A stretch of 64,000 nucleotides of DNA from Promethearchaeota archaeon (GCA_011365055.1 RDOG01000002.1:1-64000); one strand, 5' to 3'; counted from the stretch's first letter, positions 1 through 10,348 are shown. Translations and numbers: made by a program. Notes: a model not told the origin generated them from the sequence alone.

Positions 1-1560
1 ATCGTTCCGTTGTAAGTTAAATCTGTCTCTGCTCTGCTATAATTCCACGTAAAATAGTACCATGCCGCCGTATAACCATACTTAGAAATATTGACCATAA
101 TTATAGGAGCAATATTATCAGGATATGTTGGATTATAATTTATTTCTGTGAAGTCTAACGTGAAATTATATGTTTGGGATGCACCATAATAAGAAATATC
201 TTTTAAATAAATCCCATTGACCGAAATATTTGCCGTTGCACCATGTATTGCAGTATCATTTGAATATACAAAACTGATGGTCAAGTTATTAGGATAATTT
301 GTATTAACGATTCCAGTCTCGTTAGTAACGGATAATCCATTCACTAGAAAATTTTCAATTCTAGCCGTTGCATTTTCAGTTTTCCAAGTGTAATTTTGAG
401 TCCTGTTTTGATATCCATATTTTTGTGCGATGACTTGAATGGTATGAAGACCAAAAGGATAATCCATGCTATCCAAGGAGATGTCATAACAATTAAAAGA
501 TCCATTTGTATTTAAATTAATGGGAATATTTCCGTCTACTTGTATGGTAATGACCTCTGGATTTTGAACCCATATATTAGGTGATGTCATGTTATAAGAA
601 AACTTGAGATAAATTGATTTATTATAATAAGTTGTTCCTAAATCTGTACCTGCAATATTATCGAGTGTTAAATCCGTTAAAATTTCAGAGGTATTCCACC
701 AGAACTGCAAGGAACGATTTTCAAATCCATTTCTACTAGCTGTGATTGTTATATTCCAAATTTCTGTTCGATTGTAAAAATTCGTGTTATTGAATGTAAC
801 ATTATAAAGTTCAGATATTGGATCCCATGTAACAATATGATCCGTCTCATTCACGTAAACCTTCACGTTTCCATTCTCTACTTCTTCATTCGAATACAAT
901 GAACTAACTGAATAATTTAATGTCAGTGTCAAGTTGGTTGGATAAGTATATAATGCAGCTATCGTTCCGTTGTAAGTTAAATCTGTCTCTGCTCTGCTAT
1001 AATTCCACGTAAAATTATAAAACAATGGATCATATCCATATTTACTAATTTCTACCGAAATTTCTTTTGGAAGGACTTCGGGATATGTTGGATTATATCC
1101 AATCTCTTCAAAATTTACAGTAAAATTATATGTCTCGGTCGAAGGATAATAATTTATAGCTTTCAGATAGGAACCATTAATTGAAACATTTGCTATTGCC
1201 CCATCAATTGATGTATCATTCAAATATTGAAAACTTACTGTTATATTATTTGGGAAATTAGTGTTAACAATACCTGTATTATTGATTACTGTTTGTTGGT
1301 CAACTAAGAAATTTTCAATTCGTCCATTTGCTCCGATAGTAGTCCACGTGTACGGTTTGGAATAGTTTTTATATCCCATCTTTTGAGCAACAACCTGTAA
1401 TGTGTGAGTAATAAAAGGATGATCTGTCGAATTTAACTGAATGTCATAAGTCTTAGTCGTGTCATTTAAATGAAGAATTACGGGAGATTCTTCATCTATT
1501 TGGATGGTGATGATTGAAGGATCTTGCACGATATCTTCTCCGCCATTTGCCTCTAAATCG
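1..1560 (-). repeat. 960-bp intragenic tandem repeat (320-aa module) of the giant surface protein
   Basis: Bases 1-55 match 961-1015 exactly. The following sequence stays similar in the same register, for example 300-370 with 1,260-1,330 (both encode an IENFLV-like stretch preceded by GIVNTN). The first copy runs out of the window, so the true copy number is unknown. A perfect 55-bp block inside otherwise diverged copies points to recent recombination or gene conversion between modules. Confidence 0.8.
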
Positions 1561-4133
1561 ATGTAACTACAATATTCAGTACCTGATTCAAATGCCGCGA
1601 GAGTTATTTGATCACCAGAGTCTGGAGTAATGAATGTTTCTTTAAATTTCAAACCCATATATTGTCCCGGATGATAATCATCCCGATTTACGAAAGCTTG
1701 AATCAATGACGAAATATCAACAACATTCCACCCCACAGATTGGGAAGCATTAAAATCAACATAAAATGAACTTTCGGGATAACTAGTTTCATCACCCGAT
1801 CCAAAGGGAAAGCTAAGACATTCATCATCAATTAATACGATTCTAATATCGGGATCTGTTGTTGATGTGATATTTAGATAGAGATTTGCTTTTGTAACTG
1901 TTGCGCCTCTGCTCAGATTAATATGGAATCTCATATATGCCCTTGTAATTTCTCCTATCATTGGATCTGAAGTCGTTATATCGTTAAATGAAGGTAACCA
2001 AGTGCCTCCATTATCATACGTTGCATCATCGAATGCGACTCCGATTGAAACGTTTTGATTGTATGAATATCTTGAATTATTGAAATCATATGCAAATTTA
2101 AGAAAGATAGAATTGTTATAATAGGTGGTTCCTAGGTTGGTTCCTGCAAAATTTACTAAAGTTAAATTGGTATCAAAGATAAGACTAAAACTTGACGTAT
2201 TTAACGTGTGATTAACCGCACCGAGCTTGGTTGAATTTACACGGATTTTAAAAGATCCATTAATGTAATTAATGGTGTTTAAAGTATAGTTGTAATAACC
2301 TGAACCCAGAATACCTTCTGAAATACTTCCGCTGGATATTGTTTCTACAATAGATTCATCCGTTAAATTGAATACTTCAATACTTAAATCTGCATCCCCA
2401 CAAGGTGATCCTGATCCCTTGGAAGTATCGTTTAAATAAACGCTAATGTTAATGTAGTCCCCAATATAGTGTTGTCCCGTAATTTGTGCTTCCGATAATA
2501 AATTTAATTGCGTTCGATTGATAATTTCTAAATCCGTTTGCATTAAGGAGACTGCAGATCCATTCCACCACAAGATTTGAATGATATAAGTCCCGTTTGT
2601 TGTTGCGATATTCGGTAAAATTACATCTGTAAAAGTAATTAATGTTCCAGAAATCGTGTCATTATTTGATTTGTTAACAACATTTGTTCCTATAGGGTCA
2701 AATATGGTTAAATTTGCTTCTCCACCTGTCGCTCCAGATAGCGTGGCATTTATATAAATAGTATCACTCATATTCACCAACCTGTTTAACGTGATGTTAT
2801 TTAAAGATCCATATTGATATAATTGAATTGTATTTCCATAATTCTCTTGTGAACAACTCAACACCCAAGATCCATTTGTCGTGACATTATCAATGAACAC
2901 CAAATCATCTGATTCATCAATTATAACGTTATCATAAATCACAGAATTATTATAAATTGTTGCATTTTCCCAATCAGAGCCAATAGTCGAGTTAATTTTT
3001 TGATTATTAGCATTCGCTAGAAAGTCTGCTGTAAAACTTACATTCCAATCCGTATTTTCAGCTGTTAATACTTCGTATACTGAATTGATGGAAGTCTGAT
3101 TCTGAAAATTACCACTACAATTAACAGAATAATTAATGAAAGAATCTGATTGAATATCAAATCTAATTTGATCAAAATTACCTTGAGATATTTCAGTTTG
3201 GTTTAATAATACAGTTCCTTCTCCAAAATCTATGTCTGACACGTTAGTTCCATTCACTTGCATGTTTACTTGAGATGGTTTGACAGTGTAATTTGTTAAA
3301 TCAACTTTAAAATTAAAATCAATAAGACTAAAAGGAGAAACAGGATCTTGATATAATGTCCAATCTGGAGAAAAATCATGAATGTAGGCATAGCTATCAT
3401 CAGAACCATCATCAAGATCACGTTGGAAGGACCAATAGATTTGAATAACTGAAGTGTAAGCAGAAACAAAGTAAGTATTGTTATCTGTTTCATCCGTCAT
3501 TAAATCAACACTCGAATTATATTTTTTCCAACTTGCAGCTATAGATTGCGTGGTTAAACCGATGGATGAAAAGATCGCCACGTGTGGTTTGGGTTTAAAG
3601 CCATCCCAAGTTGCATTATAAATGCTATAATAAAATCGTGGTTGGATTGCTGAACAACTAAAATAGACTGAAATTTGGGTCAACGTTGTATCTTGGTCAA
3701 TTTTAAATGACCCTGCATATTCACTAGACAATGAAACGGTATTATTTGAATAATCTTCAATGGTGTACGTGTAATTTGGAGCAAATATTTCTGTAAAATT
3801 GAGATAAGCTTGAGTCATATTCCATCCACTAGTTGTAATGTTAAAATCATTCGTAGAATTATAATTCGTCAAAGTTTGATTTTTCTCACACGTTAACGTT
3901 ACTGTTTGAGGATTTCCAGTCCCTATTGCAGATCCTTGAGAAATTATGCTCGAATTTTTCGTGGCTAGATCCAAGTCAGTATCAATGATTTTTTCGATAG
4001 GTTCATTTTTATCTTGAGTTACCCCTTCTTGAGATATGTTATTAATTAAGGGCGAGATAGGTATAAAAGGTATAAAGATCGAAAATATAAAGAAAAATGA
4101 GAATATTAAAGCAATTAATCGTTTTTTAATCAT
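1..4133 (-). CDS. Giant secreted Asn/Thr-rich repeat protein, N-terminal part (runs off the window)
   Basis: The minus strand is open from ATG at 4133 to base 1 (1,377 codons), so the gene continues to the left of the window. The first ~32 residues (MIKKRLIALIF, then a long Phe/Ile stretch) look like a signal peptide or N-terminal anchor. The rest is beta-rich with very many N-x-S/T sequons, as in archaeal surface or S-layer-like proteins. A segment at about 2,190-1,560 (ending near NRDDYHPGQYMGLKF) resembles DNRLRE-type beta domains. A 320-residue (960-bp) repeat is visible: bases 1-55 and 961-1015 are identical, and motifs such as GIVNTN.PNN and YNPTYP recur in the same register. The start overlaps the stop of the upstream AbrB-like gene by 8 bp, which suggests coupled translation. 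Function is inferred as cell-surface adhesion or envelope; no enzyme motif was seen. Confidence 0.8.
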   Translation of the reverse strand, partial: MIKKRLIALIFSFFFIFSIFIPFIPISPLINNISQEGVTQDKNEPIEKIIDTDLDLATKNSSIISQGSAIGTGNPQTVTLTCEKNQTLTNYNSTNDFNITTSGWNMTQAYLNFTEIFAPNYTYTIEDYSNNTVSLSSEYAGSFKIDQDTTLTQISVYFSCSAIQPRFYYSIYNATWDGFKPKPHVAIFSSIGLTTQSIAASWKKYNSSVDLMTDETDNNTYFVSAYTSVIQIYWSFQRDLDDGSDDSYAYIHDFSPDWTLYQDPVSPFSLIDFNFKVDLTNYTVKPSQVNMQVNGTNVSDIDFGEGTVLLNQTEISQGNFDQIRFDIQSDSFINYSVNCSGNFQNQTSINSVYEVLTAENTDWNVSFTADFLANANNQKINSTIGSDWENATIYNNSVIYDNVIIDESDDLVFIDNVTTNGSWVLSCSQENYGNTIQLYQYGSLNNITLNRLVNMSDTIYINATLSGATGGEANLTIFDPIGTNVVNKSNNDTISGTLITFTDVILPNIATTNGTYIIQILWWNGSAVSLMQTDLEIINRTQLNLLSEAQITGQHYIGDYINISVYLNDTSKGSGSPCGDADLSIEVFNLTDESIVETISSGSISEGILGSGYYNYTLNTINYINGSFKIRVNSTKLGAVNHTLNTSSFSLIFDTNLTLVNFAGTNLGTTYYNNSIFLKFAYDFNNSRYSYNQNVSIGVAFDDATYDNGGTWLPSFNDITTSDPMIGEITRAYMRFHINLSRGATVTKANLYLNITSTTDPDIRIVLIDDECLSFPFGSGDETSYPESSFYVDFNASQSVGWNVVDISSLIQAFVNRDDYHPGQYMGLKFKETFITPDSGDQITLAAFESGTEYCSYIDLEANGGEDIVQDPSIITIQIDEESPVILHLNDTTKTYDIQLNSTDHPFITHTLQVVAQKMGYKNYSKPYTWTTIGANGRIENFLVDQQTVINNTGIVNTNFPNNITVSFQYLNDTSIDGAIANVSINGSYLKAINYYPSTETYNFTVNFEEIGYNPTYPEVLPKEISVEISKYGYDPLFYNFTWNYSRAETDLTYNGTIAALYTYPTNLTLTLNYSVSSLYSNEEVENGNVKVYVNETDHIVTWDPISELYNVTFNNTNFYNRTEIWNITITASRNGFENRSLQFWWNTSEILTDLTLDNIAGTDLGTTYYNKSIYLKFSYNMTSPNIWVQNPEVITIQVDGNIPINLNTNGSFNCYDISLDSMDYPFGLHTIQVIAQKYGYQNRTQNYTWKTENATARIENFLVNGLSVTNETGIVNTNYPNNLTISFVYSNDTAIHGATANISVNGIYLKDISYYGASQTYNFTLDFTEINYNPTYPDNIAPIIMVNISKYGYTAAWYYFTWNYSRAETDLTYNGT

Positions 4134-4575
4134 TTTTATCGCCTTTTCGTTTTTGTTCTTGTTTTTCTAATTTATTTATTAGTTCAATATTTTTCTTTAC
4201 TATTGGATCTGAGAAGAATGAAGCAAATTCATCAACAAATTTGCTTTCGAGTTGTTGAATTTTAACTTTTGAAATCATAATTACCTTAATTTCCTTATTA
4301 TAAATGAGTTGAACGAAATCATTTTCTTTGAGATCCAAGAATTCTCGAAAGTCCTTCTTGATAGTTAAATAACCTTTTTTACCGATAGAAGGAATAATTA
4401 TAATCATTGGTTTAATATCGAGATTTTCATATATTTCTTGTGGTATCATTAAAAGATTTTTTTTATCTTTTTCTGCATACATTAATAGTTTTTGATTTTT
4501 AAAATCATTTAGCCATTCCGTTGGTATGACTATCCGATGATTGTGATCAACTCGTTTTAGTGCTAAATCCAACAT
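4126..4575 (-). CDS. AbrB/SpoVT-like regulator with two swapped-hairpin domains
   Basis: This is a 149-residue protein. Residues ~5-48 (HNHRIVIPTEWL...NLLMIP) and ~62-103 (GKKGYLTIKKDFREFLDLKENDFVQL...VIMIS) each show the strand-turn-strand pattern of AbrB/MazE/SpoVT swapped-hairpin DNA-binding domains. A charged helical tail (~105-149) follows. AbrB-type domains act as DNA-binding transcription factors or antitoxin-like regulators. The stop codon overlaps the start of the giant surface-protein gene (ATGATTAA overlap), so the two are probably one transcript, and the regulator may control the surface protein. No toxin gene is next to it. Family assignment is fairly secure; the target is inferred. 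Confidence 0.7.
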   Translation of the reverse strand: MLDLALKRVDHNHRIVIPTEWLNDFKNQKLLMYAEKDKKNLLMIPQEIYENLDIKPMIIIIPSIGKKGYLTIKKDFREFLDLKENDFVQLIYNKEIKVIMISKVKIQQLESKFVDEFASFFSDPIVKKNIELINKLEKQEQKRKGDKND

Positions 4576-4700
4576 TGAATTTCAATCCAAAAGTAAGAAA
4601 ATATCCACTAGTAGATAAATATACGAATTCAGCTGTTATATTTCTTTTGTTAAAAAAATAAAAATTAAATTAATTCTTATAAATAGTAAAAATCAGGAAT

Positions 4701-6029
4701 TTATCTTAAAGATTCTCGTAGTTTAGCTAATTCTTTCAAGGATTTAATTCGTTCAATTGCCTGTTCACATTTTTTAGCCATATCAAAATCACTAATTTCG
4801 TGAGATATCTGACCTGCTTTTTCATAGCAATCTACCGCACCATCATAATTTCCCTCAACCTCAAATGCTTCGCCTTGATTTAATAAACGATTTCGTTCAT
4901 CCCTTAATAGCGGGATTCTTTGTCTCATTTGTTCAGCAGCTTGTTGAAACATTTGTGCTCGATCTTGAAATTCTTGAGCAACGGTATTTTCACCTATTTG
5001 TAATGAAAGATTTGCAACTTGATTTAAAATCATCACGGCATTTTCATATTCGTCTTGATTAATATATTCATCCAATTTTGCAAAAAGAAGGTCTCTATTT
5101 TCTCTAATTTTTCGTCTCTTATCCATTTCTCTTTTCATTTGTAAAGCCATGTTTTTCTTGGGTAAAGTTGGTAGCACTTTAAAGAAATGCTCACGACTTT
5201 CTTCTGTTGAGTTGATTAATTCATTCAAAATTTCCATTCGGTCATCAAAATCGAGATTAACATTAGCGGGTAATCGTTTCATTAATAAATGTTTTTCTGA
5301 CTCTTCGCTAATTTTTTCGATGGGAATGCTTCTAAAAACTCCTTTTTCATGGAGAGAAAATATAGCCTTAATCAATTTTTCTTGATCGACTTTTGTACCC
5401 TTCACAAATTGTTCCATTAATGTAGCAATGAAGAAGAAGCCTCGTTCTTCTGCAATCTCTCGAGCATTATTATAAATTTTTCGTTCAATGGAAGTTAATC
5501 CTGCATTATCCAGTATAGCAGGGTCATATGGAAACATCTGTGGTTGCATCAAAAATAAGTTAAAGGTTTTATTAGCAAGTTCTTGAGCGGGTTTGAACAC
5601 ATTTACGTCGCCGGCAAAACCTTTTATTTCTTTTTTGTAGGTTTTTTCAAATTCCTTTGTAAATTCAATTAATGATGTCTTTATTGGTTCGGAGGGTTCA
5701 GAATCTAACATGATGGCAACCATGATATCTTCACCATCTGCCAACATAATTTGAAATTTCTCCATCTGCCAAGTAAAAGTGTTTATTTCGTCAATTTTTT
5801 TTGCAACTTGAACTTCTTTTTTTGGCTCTATTTGCTTTATTTTTTTCTCTTCTTTCTTCTTTTCTTTTTTTTCTTCCTTTTTTTCTTTCTTCTTTTCTAC
5901 TTTTTTTTCTTCTTTCTTGACTTCCTTTACAACTTCATCTTTTTTCGTGTCTTCTTTTTTATCTTTTGACTCTTCGTCAATAACTCCACCAGCAAACGGT
6001 ACATATCTCGGTTTCTTCCTTCTCGACAT
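4701..6029 (-). CDS. Lys/Glu-rich protein with a longin/roadblock-like middle and TPR-like C-terminus
   Basis: A 442-residue protein with no enzyme signature. Residues ~20-75 are an almost pure Lys/Glu low-complexity stretch (KKEEKKVEKKKEKK), probably an extended or coiled segment. Residues ~85-165 (FQIMLADGEDIMVAIML, then an amphipathic helix with EFTKEFEKTYKKEIKGFAGD) resemble the C-terminal half of longin/roadblock-like folds that are abundant in Asgard archaea. Residues ~175-240 look winged-helix-like. Residues ~310-440 are helical with a TPR-like repeat (GNYDGAVDCYEKAGQI). It stands alone between the surface-protein operon and lysS. A scaffold or small-GTPase-associated role is only an inference. 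Confidence 0.5.
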   Translation of the reverse strand: MSRRKKPRYVPFAGGVIDEESKDKKEDTKKDEVVKEVKKEEKKVEKKKEKKEEKKEKKKEEKKIKQIEPKKEVQVAKKIDEINTFTWQMEKFQIMLADGEDIMVAIMLDSEPSEPIKTSLIEFTKEFEKTYKKEIKGFAGDVNVFKPAQELANKTFNLFLMQPQMFPYDPAILDNAGLTSIERKIYNNAREIAEERGFFFIATLMEQFVKGTKVDQEKLIKAIFSLHEKGVFRSIPIEKISEESEKHLLMKRLPANVNLDFDDRMEILNELINSTEESREHFFKVLPTLPKKNMALQMKREMDKRRKIRENRDLLFAKLDEYINQDEYENAVMILNQVANLSLQIGENTVAQEFQDRAQMFQQAAEQMRQRIPLLRDERNRLLNQGEAFEVEGNYDGAVDCYEKAGQISHEISDFDMAKKCEQAIERIKSLKELAKLRESLR

Positions 6030-6205
6030 GTCTTAACACTCAAGTAGCTCATTACTTATGGGAATAAACATTACGCGAAGATTTATTTTAATATACAAAT
6101 TTAAGTTTCTTTCGATAAGTTCATAACAAAAGTATATCACATTTTGTTCGTCTTCTATTATAAGAATATTGTTAAATGATTGATTTTTTTATTTTATAAA
6201 AATAA

Positions 6206-7702
6206 TTACCCATTTTTTTCATTTTCATAAAATTTATCATCAGATATTTCGTGCATTAATGGAAAAAAGACAACATCTCTTATACTTTGGCAATTTAATA
6301 TCAGTGTGGCAAGTCTATCAATCCCAATTCCTACTCCAGACATTGGAGGCATTCCGTAGCTCATGCATTCAAGATAATTTTCATCTAATTCTAAAGCTTC
6401 TTCGTCGCCAGCTTCATGAGCTTCTTGTTGAATTTCAAAAGCTTCTCTTTGTTTTATTGGATCAATTAATTCAGAATATGCATTTACTATTTCCCAAGTA
6501 TTTGTTACAACTTGAAAGCGGTCAACTAATTGGGGTTTAGCGTCATTAGGTCTAGCTAAGGGTGAAATATCTATCGGATGTGCCATGATAAAAGTTGGTT
6601 GAATTAAATTAGGACGGCTTACTTTTTTATATAATTTATCGATAATTGTTCCAAGACCAGCATTTTTTTCTACATCTATTTTAATTCCTTTTGCTTTAAT
6701 TTCTTGTAATAAGTCATCAGCAGTTTGATATTCACTAATATCGATACCAGCATCTTTTTCAATGAGTTGTTGAAACGTATATCTTGGCCAATCTTTACCA
6801 AAATCAATTTTTTTATCTTCATATGTGATAATTAAGCTCCCATTTATTTCCTTCAACAATTTCCGAAGCATTTCTTGCACAAAATCCATGTTATCTTCAT
6901 AATTCCACCACGCTACATAAAATTCAAGCATTGTAAAATCCTGAAGATGTTCTCGATCATAATCCTCGTTTCTAAAGCACCTACCAATCTCATAGACCCT
7001 CTCAAATCGCCCAACCATTAATCTCTTTAAATAGGTTTCTGGCGCAATTCTAAGATAAACATCCATGTGTAGAGAATTATGGTGCGTCACGAATGGTTTA
7101 GCTAGAGCACCGGACGCTTTAGTTTGAAGAATGGGGGTTTCAACCTCATAAAAATCTCTTTCATCTAAATATTTACGGAAAAATTTGATCATTTTGATTC
7201 TTTTTTTAAATATTTCGACGGTTTCTTCATTCATTAATAAATCTAAATATCTTTTTCTATAACAAATCTCAGAATCAACTACCCCTTTCCATTTGTTGGG
7301 CAGTTGTAAGATACATTTTGATAATAATTCAAAATTCTTAACTAAGATTGATATTTCTCCTGTCTTAGTTTTCATCATCTCTCCTTGAATACCGATAAAA
7401 TCCCCAAGATTGATAAAATTTTTCAAGATATCATATGTTTCATTCAGTTCATTTTTACTAAAAAATAATTGAATTGTTCCTGAGAAATCTTCTAAGTGAG
7501 CAAATGTGACTTTTCCCATTCGTCTTAACAATTTTATTCTGCCAGCAGTCTGAACCGAAGTTCCTAATTTCTTTTTCAAGCACTCAGTAACGTTATATTG
7601 TTTATTATACTTTTCTTTAAAGGGATTTATTTTTAATTTTTTCATTTCTTCAATTTGTTGAAGCCGGTCCTTATAATACTTGGTCTTTCGATACATGAAC
7701 AC
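6206..7702 (-). CDS. lysS: Lysyl-tRNA synthetase, class II
   Basis: LysRS charges tRNA-Lys with lysine using ATP, in the cytoplasm. At 498 residues it has the usual bacterial/eukaryotic class II length. The N-terminal OB fold (residues ~50-125, TAGRIKLLRRMGKVTFAHL) is the anticodon-binding domain. Motif 2 is near residue 240 (GRCFRNEDYDREH...FTMLEFY) and motif 3 near 459 (GVGIGIDRLATL). Many archaea use the unrelated class I LysK instead, so the class II form is notable. The longest frame starts with GTG at 7702; an in-frame ATG lies two codons later at 7696, and either could be the true start. It is monocistronic and divergent from the GH31 gene. A tRNA-Lys gene lies elsewhere in the window (29870-29992). 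Confidence 0.95.
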   Translation of the reverse strand: MFMYRKTKYYKDRLQQIEEMKKLKINPFKEKYNKQYNVTECLKKKLGTSVQTAGRIKLLRRMGKVTFAHLEDFSGTIQLFFSKNELNETYDILKNFINLGDFIGIQGEMMKTKTGEISILVKNFELLSKCILQLPNKWKGVVDSEICYRKRYLDLLMNEETVEIFKKRIKMIKFFRKYLDERDFYEVETPILQTKASGALAKPFVTHHNSLHMDVYLRIAPETYLKRLMVGRFERVYEIGRCFRNEDYDREHLQDFTMLEFYVAWWNYEDNMDFVQEMLRKLLKEINGSLIITYEDKKIDFGKDWPRYTFQQLIEKDAGIDISEYQTADDLLQEIKAKGIKIDVEKNAGLGTIIDKLYKKVSRPNLIQPTFIMAHPIDISPLARPNDAKPQLVDRFQVVTNTWEIVNAYSELIDPIKQREAFEIQQEAHEAGDEEALELDENYLECMSYGMPPMSGVGIGIDRLATLILNCQSIRDVVFFPLMHEISDDKFYENEKNG

Positions 7703-7784
7703 TCACTATTTAAAGAAATTGTTAAATAATTCAATTAGTTTTGTACATATCACTATTAAATTTTTAAAAAATTTGGTGAAATGA

Positions 7785-10220
7785 TTGGAGAAATTTAGAA
7801 AAAATTTCACCTTTATTGGAAAAATTAAATCATTTAAACAAGTAGAAAATGAATTGATTTTTGAAGCATCACATAAATTCATTAAAATTATAATTTTATC
7901 TAATAAAATGTTTAGAATTCGTATGGGTGATTCTGAGAATTTTGCTTTTGATTTTTCTTATTCGATTATTAAAACAAAATGGGAAAAAATTCCAATTAAA
8001 GTAAAAGAAACGGATATAGCTATCATAATTCAAACTCAAGAATTAAAAATTATAGTTGAAAAAAGCCCATACCGATTAATTGTTAAAAATAATGATGATC
8101 AAATTATTTGGGAAGATATAAATTCTTCAGCAATTGGTTGGAAGGATAATGAAATAATTTATATTAAAAAGATGCCTGAAGATGAACATTATTATGGATT
8201 TGGTGAGAAGACAGGTGGTTTGGATAAAAGGGGATACAGTTATAGAATGCATACTAAAGAATCACCTTTTTATCAAACTAAGACAGATCCTTTATATCAA
8301 GCTCATCCTTATTTTATAGGATTGAGAAAAAATAATGCTTATGGTGTTTTTTTTGATAACACATGGGAAACTTTTTTTGATATGGGGAAAGGATTTAAAG
8401 ATTTTTATATAATAGGAGCTAAAAATGGAGAATTAAATCTCTACTTTTTTTATGGTCCAACAATTAAGGAAGTAATTGAACAATATACTGAGTTAATTGG
8501 TCGAATAATGTTGCCACCCATTTGGAGTTTGGGATTTGTCCAATGTCGTTGGGGATATAAAGATGCAAAAAAAGTAAATGAAATCGCTTCAAAATTACGA
8601 GAGAATAAAATATCGAGTGACATGCTAGTTTTAGATTTAGATTACATGAAAGGTAAAAGAGTTTTTACTTGGAATGATGAAACATTTCCGGATCCAGAAA
8701 ATTGGACCAAAATAATGAATGAAAAAGGATTTAAATTAATTACTATCATTGATCCAGGTGTGAAAGTAGAAGATGGGTATTACATGCATGATGAAGGGGT
8801 AAAAAATGATTATTTTGTAAAAAAAACAGACGACGGTTTTTGGCATGGCTATGTTTGGCCTGGAAAAACTTATTTTCCGGATTATACAAAAGAAGAAGTG
8901 AGAAAATGGTGGGGAGAAAAAGTAGAATTTCTATTGAATAAGGGTATATCAGGCATCTGGAATGATATGAATGAAATAAGTTATAACATTCAACCATATT
9001 TACATAGAGTTAAGACAAAAAATACAATTTTTTATGATAATGGACTCAACACATCCTACGAAAAGAATCATAACGTTTATGGATTATTAATGGCTAAAGC
9101 AACACACGAAGGCCTCTTAAAATGCCAACCCAATAAAAGACCATGGATCTTAACAAGATCGGGTTTTCCTGGTATTCATCGATATGCTGCTGTTTGGACG
9201 GGTGATAATACTTCAAATTGGCAGCACATGAAAATGTCAATCCCAATGTTGTGTAATATGGGTTTATCAGCCATTCCAAATGTTGGAGCAGATATTGGAG
9301 GATTTTCACCTTGGATAAATTGTTTAAGAAAGCTTGTAATGAGATTGGATAAAAATTTTGCAACAAGATGGCATCAATTAGGGGCTTTTTATCCCTTTGC
9401 TAGAAATCATTGCGTAATTTTTGCTAGACCTCAAGAACCTTGGGAATTTGGAGAAGAAGCTTTGGAAATAATTAAGAAATACATACTCTTACGATATCAC
9501 TGGATACCTTATCTTTATAATTTATTTGTAGAATGTTCGAAAAATGGCTTACCGCCCATGCGCCCGTTAATCTTAGAATTCCAAGATGATGAAATTTGTT
9601 ATAACATCGATGATCAATTTATGTGGGGTGAACACATTCTTGTCGCTCCAGTAATAAAGAAAAATTTGAAATTACATAAAATTTATCTACCTGAGGGCAT
9701 TTGGTTTGATTATTGGAGTGGAGAAAGGCATCATGGAAAAATAATTAAGTCTTTACCTGTTGATTGGCATGAGATACCTATATTAATAAGAGCGGGAGCA
9801 ATTATTCCTTGTCAACCTGATATGGAATATTTTAGAGAAAAAGAAATAAATCCATTAATTCTTGAAGTCTATCCTGATTTTAATTTAGAATCAGAATACA
9901 CGTTTCAAGAAGATGATGGTGAATCTCTTGAATACTTGCGAGAAAAAATATGTACCACGCAATATATACTTTCTTGCAAAAATGGTGATATAGAATTCAT
10001 TATTGGGGCAAGAAAAGGTCAGTTTAAACCAAACACTCGAGATTATTTGATATTATTCAAATTTATTGGAACTGTAAAAAATATTGAATTGGATGGCACT
10101 AGTCTAGAGAAAGCTTCAGATGAAAATCTTAATAAATGGTACTTAGATGAAAGAACTAACGATATAATAATTAAAATACAAGATACGGGTGAAAAAAGAA
10201 TAATAAAAATCAATAAATAA
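7785..10220 (+). CDS. Glycoside hydrolase family 31 alpha-glucosidase
   Basis: GH31 enzymes hydrolyse terminal alpha-glycosidic bonds (alpha-glucosidase or alpha-xylosidase) by a retaining mechanism. The 811 residues carry an N-terminal beta-sandwich (~1-230), a TIM barrel and a C-terminal beta region. The GIWNDMNE motif gives the nucleophile Asp394, and AVWTGDNTSNW gives the general acid Asp474. FGEKTG at ~143-148 is also family-typical. No signal peptide is seen, so it probably acts on cytoplasmic oligosaccharides. The start is TTG at 7785, with a GGTGA ribosome-binding site about 5 bases upstream; the ATG at 7781 is out of frame. The GH13 enzyme at 21.9 kb may act on related alpha-glucans. 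Exact substrate is unknown. Confidence 0.92.
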   Translation: MEKFRKNFTFIGKIKSFKQVENELIFEASHKFIKIIILSNKMFRIRMGDSENFAFDFSYSIIKTKWEKIPIKVKETDIAIIIQTQELKIIVEKSPYRLIVKNNDDQIIWEDINSSAIGWKDNEIIYIKKMPEDEHYYGFGEKTGGLDKRGYSYRMHTKESPFYQTKTDPLYQAHPYFIGLRKNNAYGVFFDNTWETFFDMGKGFKDFYIIGAKNGELNLYFFYGPTIKEVIEQYTELIGRIMLPPIWSLGFVQCRWGYKDAKKVNEIASKLRENKISSDMLVLDLDYMKGKRVFTWNDETFPDPENWTKIMNEKGFKLITIIDPGVKVEDGYYMHDEGVKNDYFVKKTDDGFWHGYVWPGKTYFPDYTKEEVRKWWGEKVEFLLNKGISGIWNDMNEISYNIQPYLHRVKTKNTIFYDNGLNTSYEKNHNVYGLLMAKATHEGLLKCQPNKRPWILTRSGFPGIHRYAAVWTGDNTSNWQHMKMSIPMLCNMGLSAIPNVGADIGGFSPWINCLRKLVMRLDKNFATRWHQLGAFYPFARNHCVIFARPQEPWEFGEEALEIIKKYILLRYHWIPYLYNLFVECSKNGLPPMRPLILEFQDDEICYNIDDQFMWGEHILVAPVIKKNLKLHKIYLPEGIWFDYWSGERHHGKIIKSLPVDWHEIPILIRAGAIIPCQPDMEYFREKEINPLILEVYPDFNLESEYTFQEDDGESLEYLREKICTTQYILSCKNGDIEFIIGARKGQFKPNTRDYLILFKFIGTVKNIELDGTSLEKASDENLNKWYLDERTNDIIIKIQDTGEKRIIKINK

Positions 10221-10348
10221 ATATTAAGGTTCAAATTTAACAATTTTAATTGAAAAAAGAAGAATAATTGAGGGATTAAATAAATATTTTTTAAACCTAG
10301 TCAATAATTATTGAGATAATTAGATAATTTAAAAGTAGGAGATTTGTG

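Noticed and set aside
1..1015. Identical 55-bp blocks 960 bp apart as insertion sequence ends
   Set aside because: They are direct, in-frame and part of a 320-residue protein module; no transposase is seen.
3296..3493. 65-codon hydrophobic ORF within the giant surface gene
   Set aside because: It is another frame of the long open gene and has no ribosome-binding site or family.
5751..5969. Phe/Leu-rich plus-strand ORF opposite the Lys/Glu-rich gene
   Set aside because: It is the antisense of a Lys/Glu codon run (AAA/GAA read as TTT/TTC), not a membrane protein.
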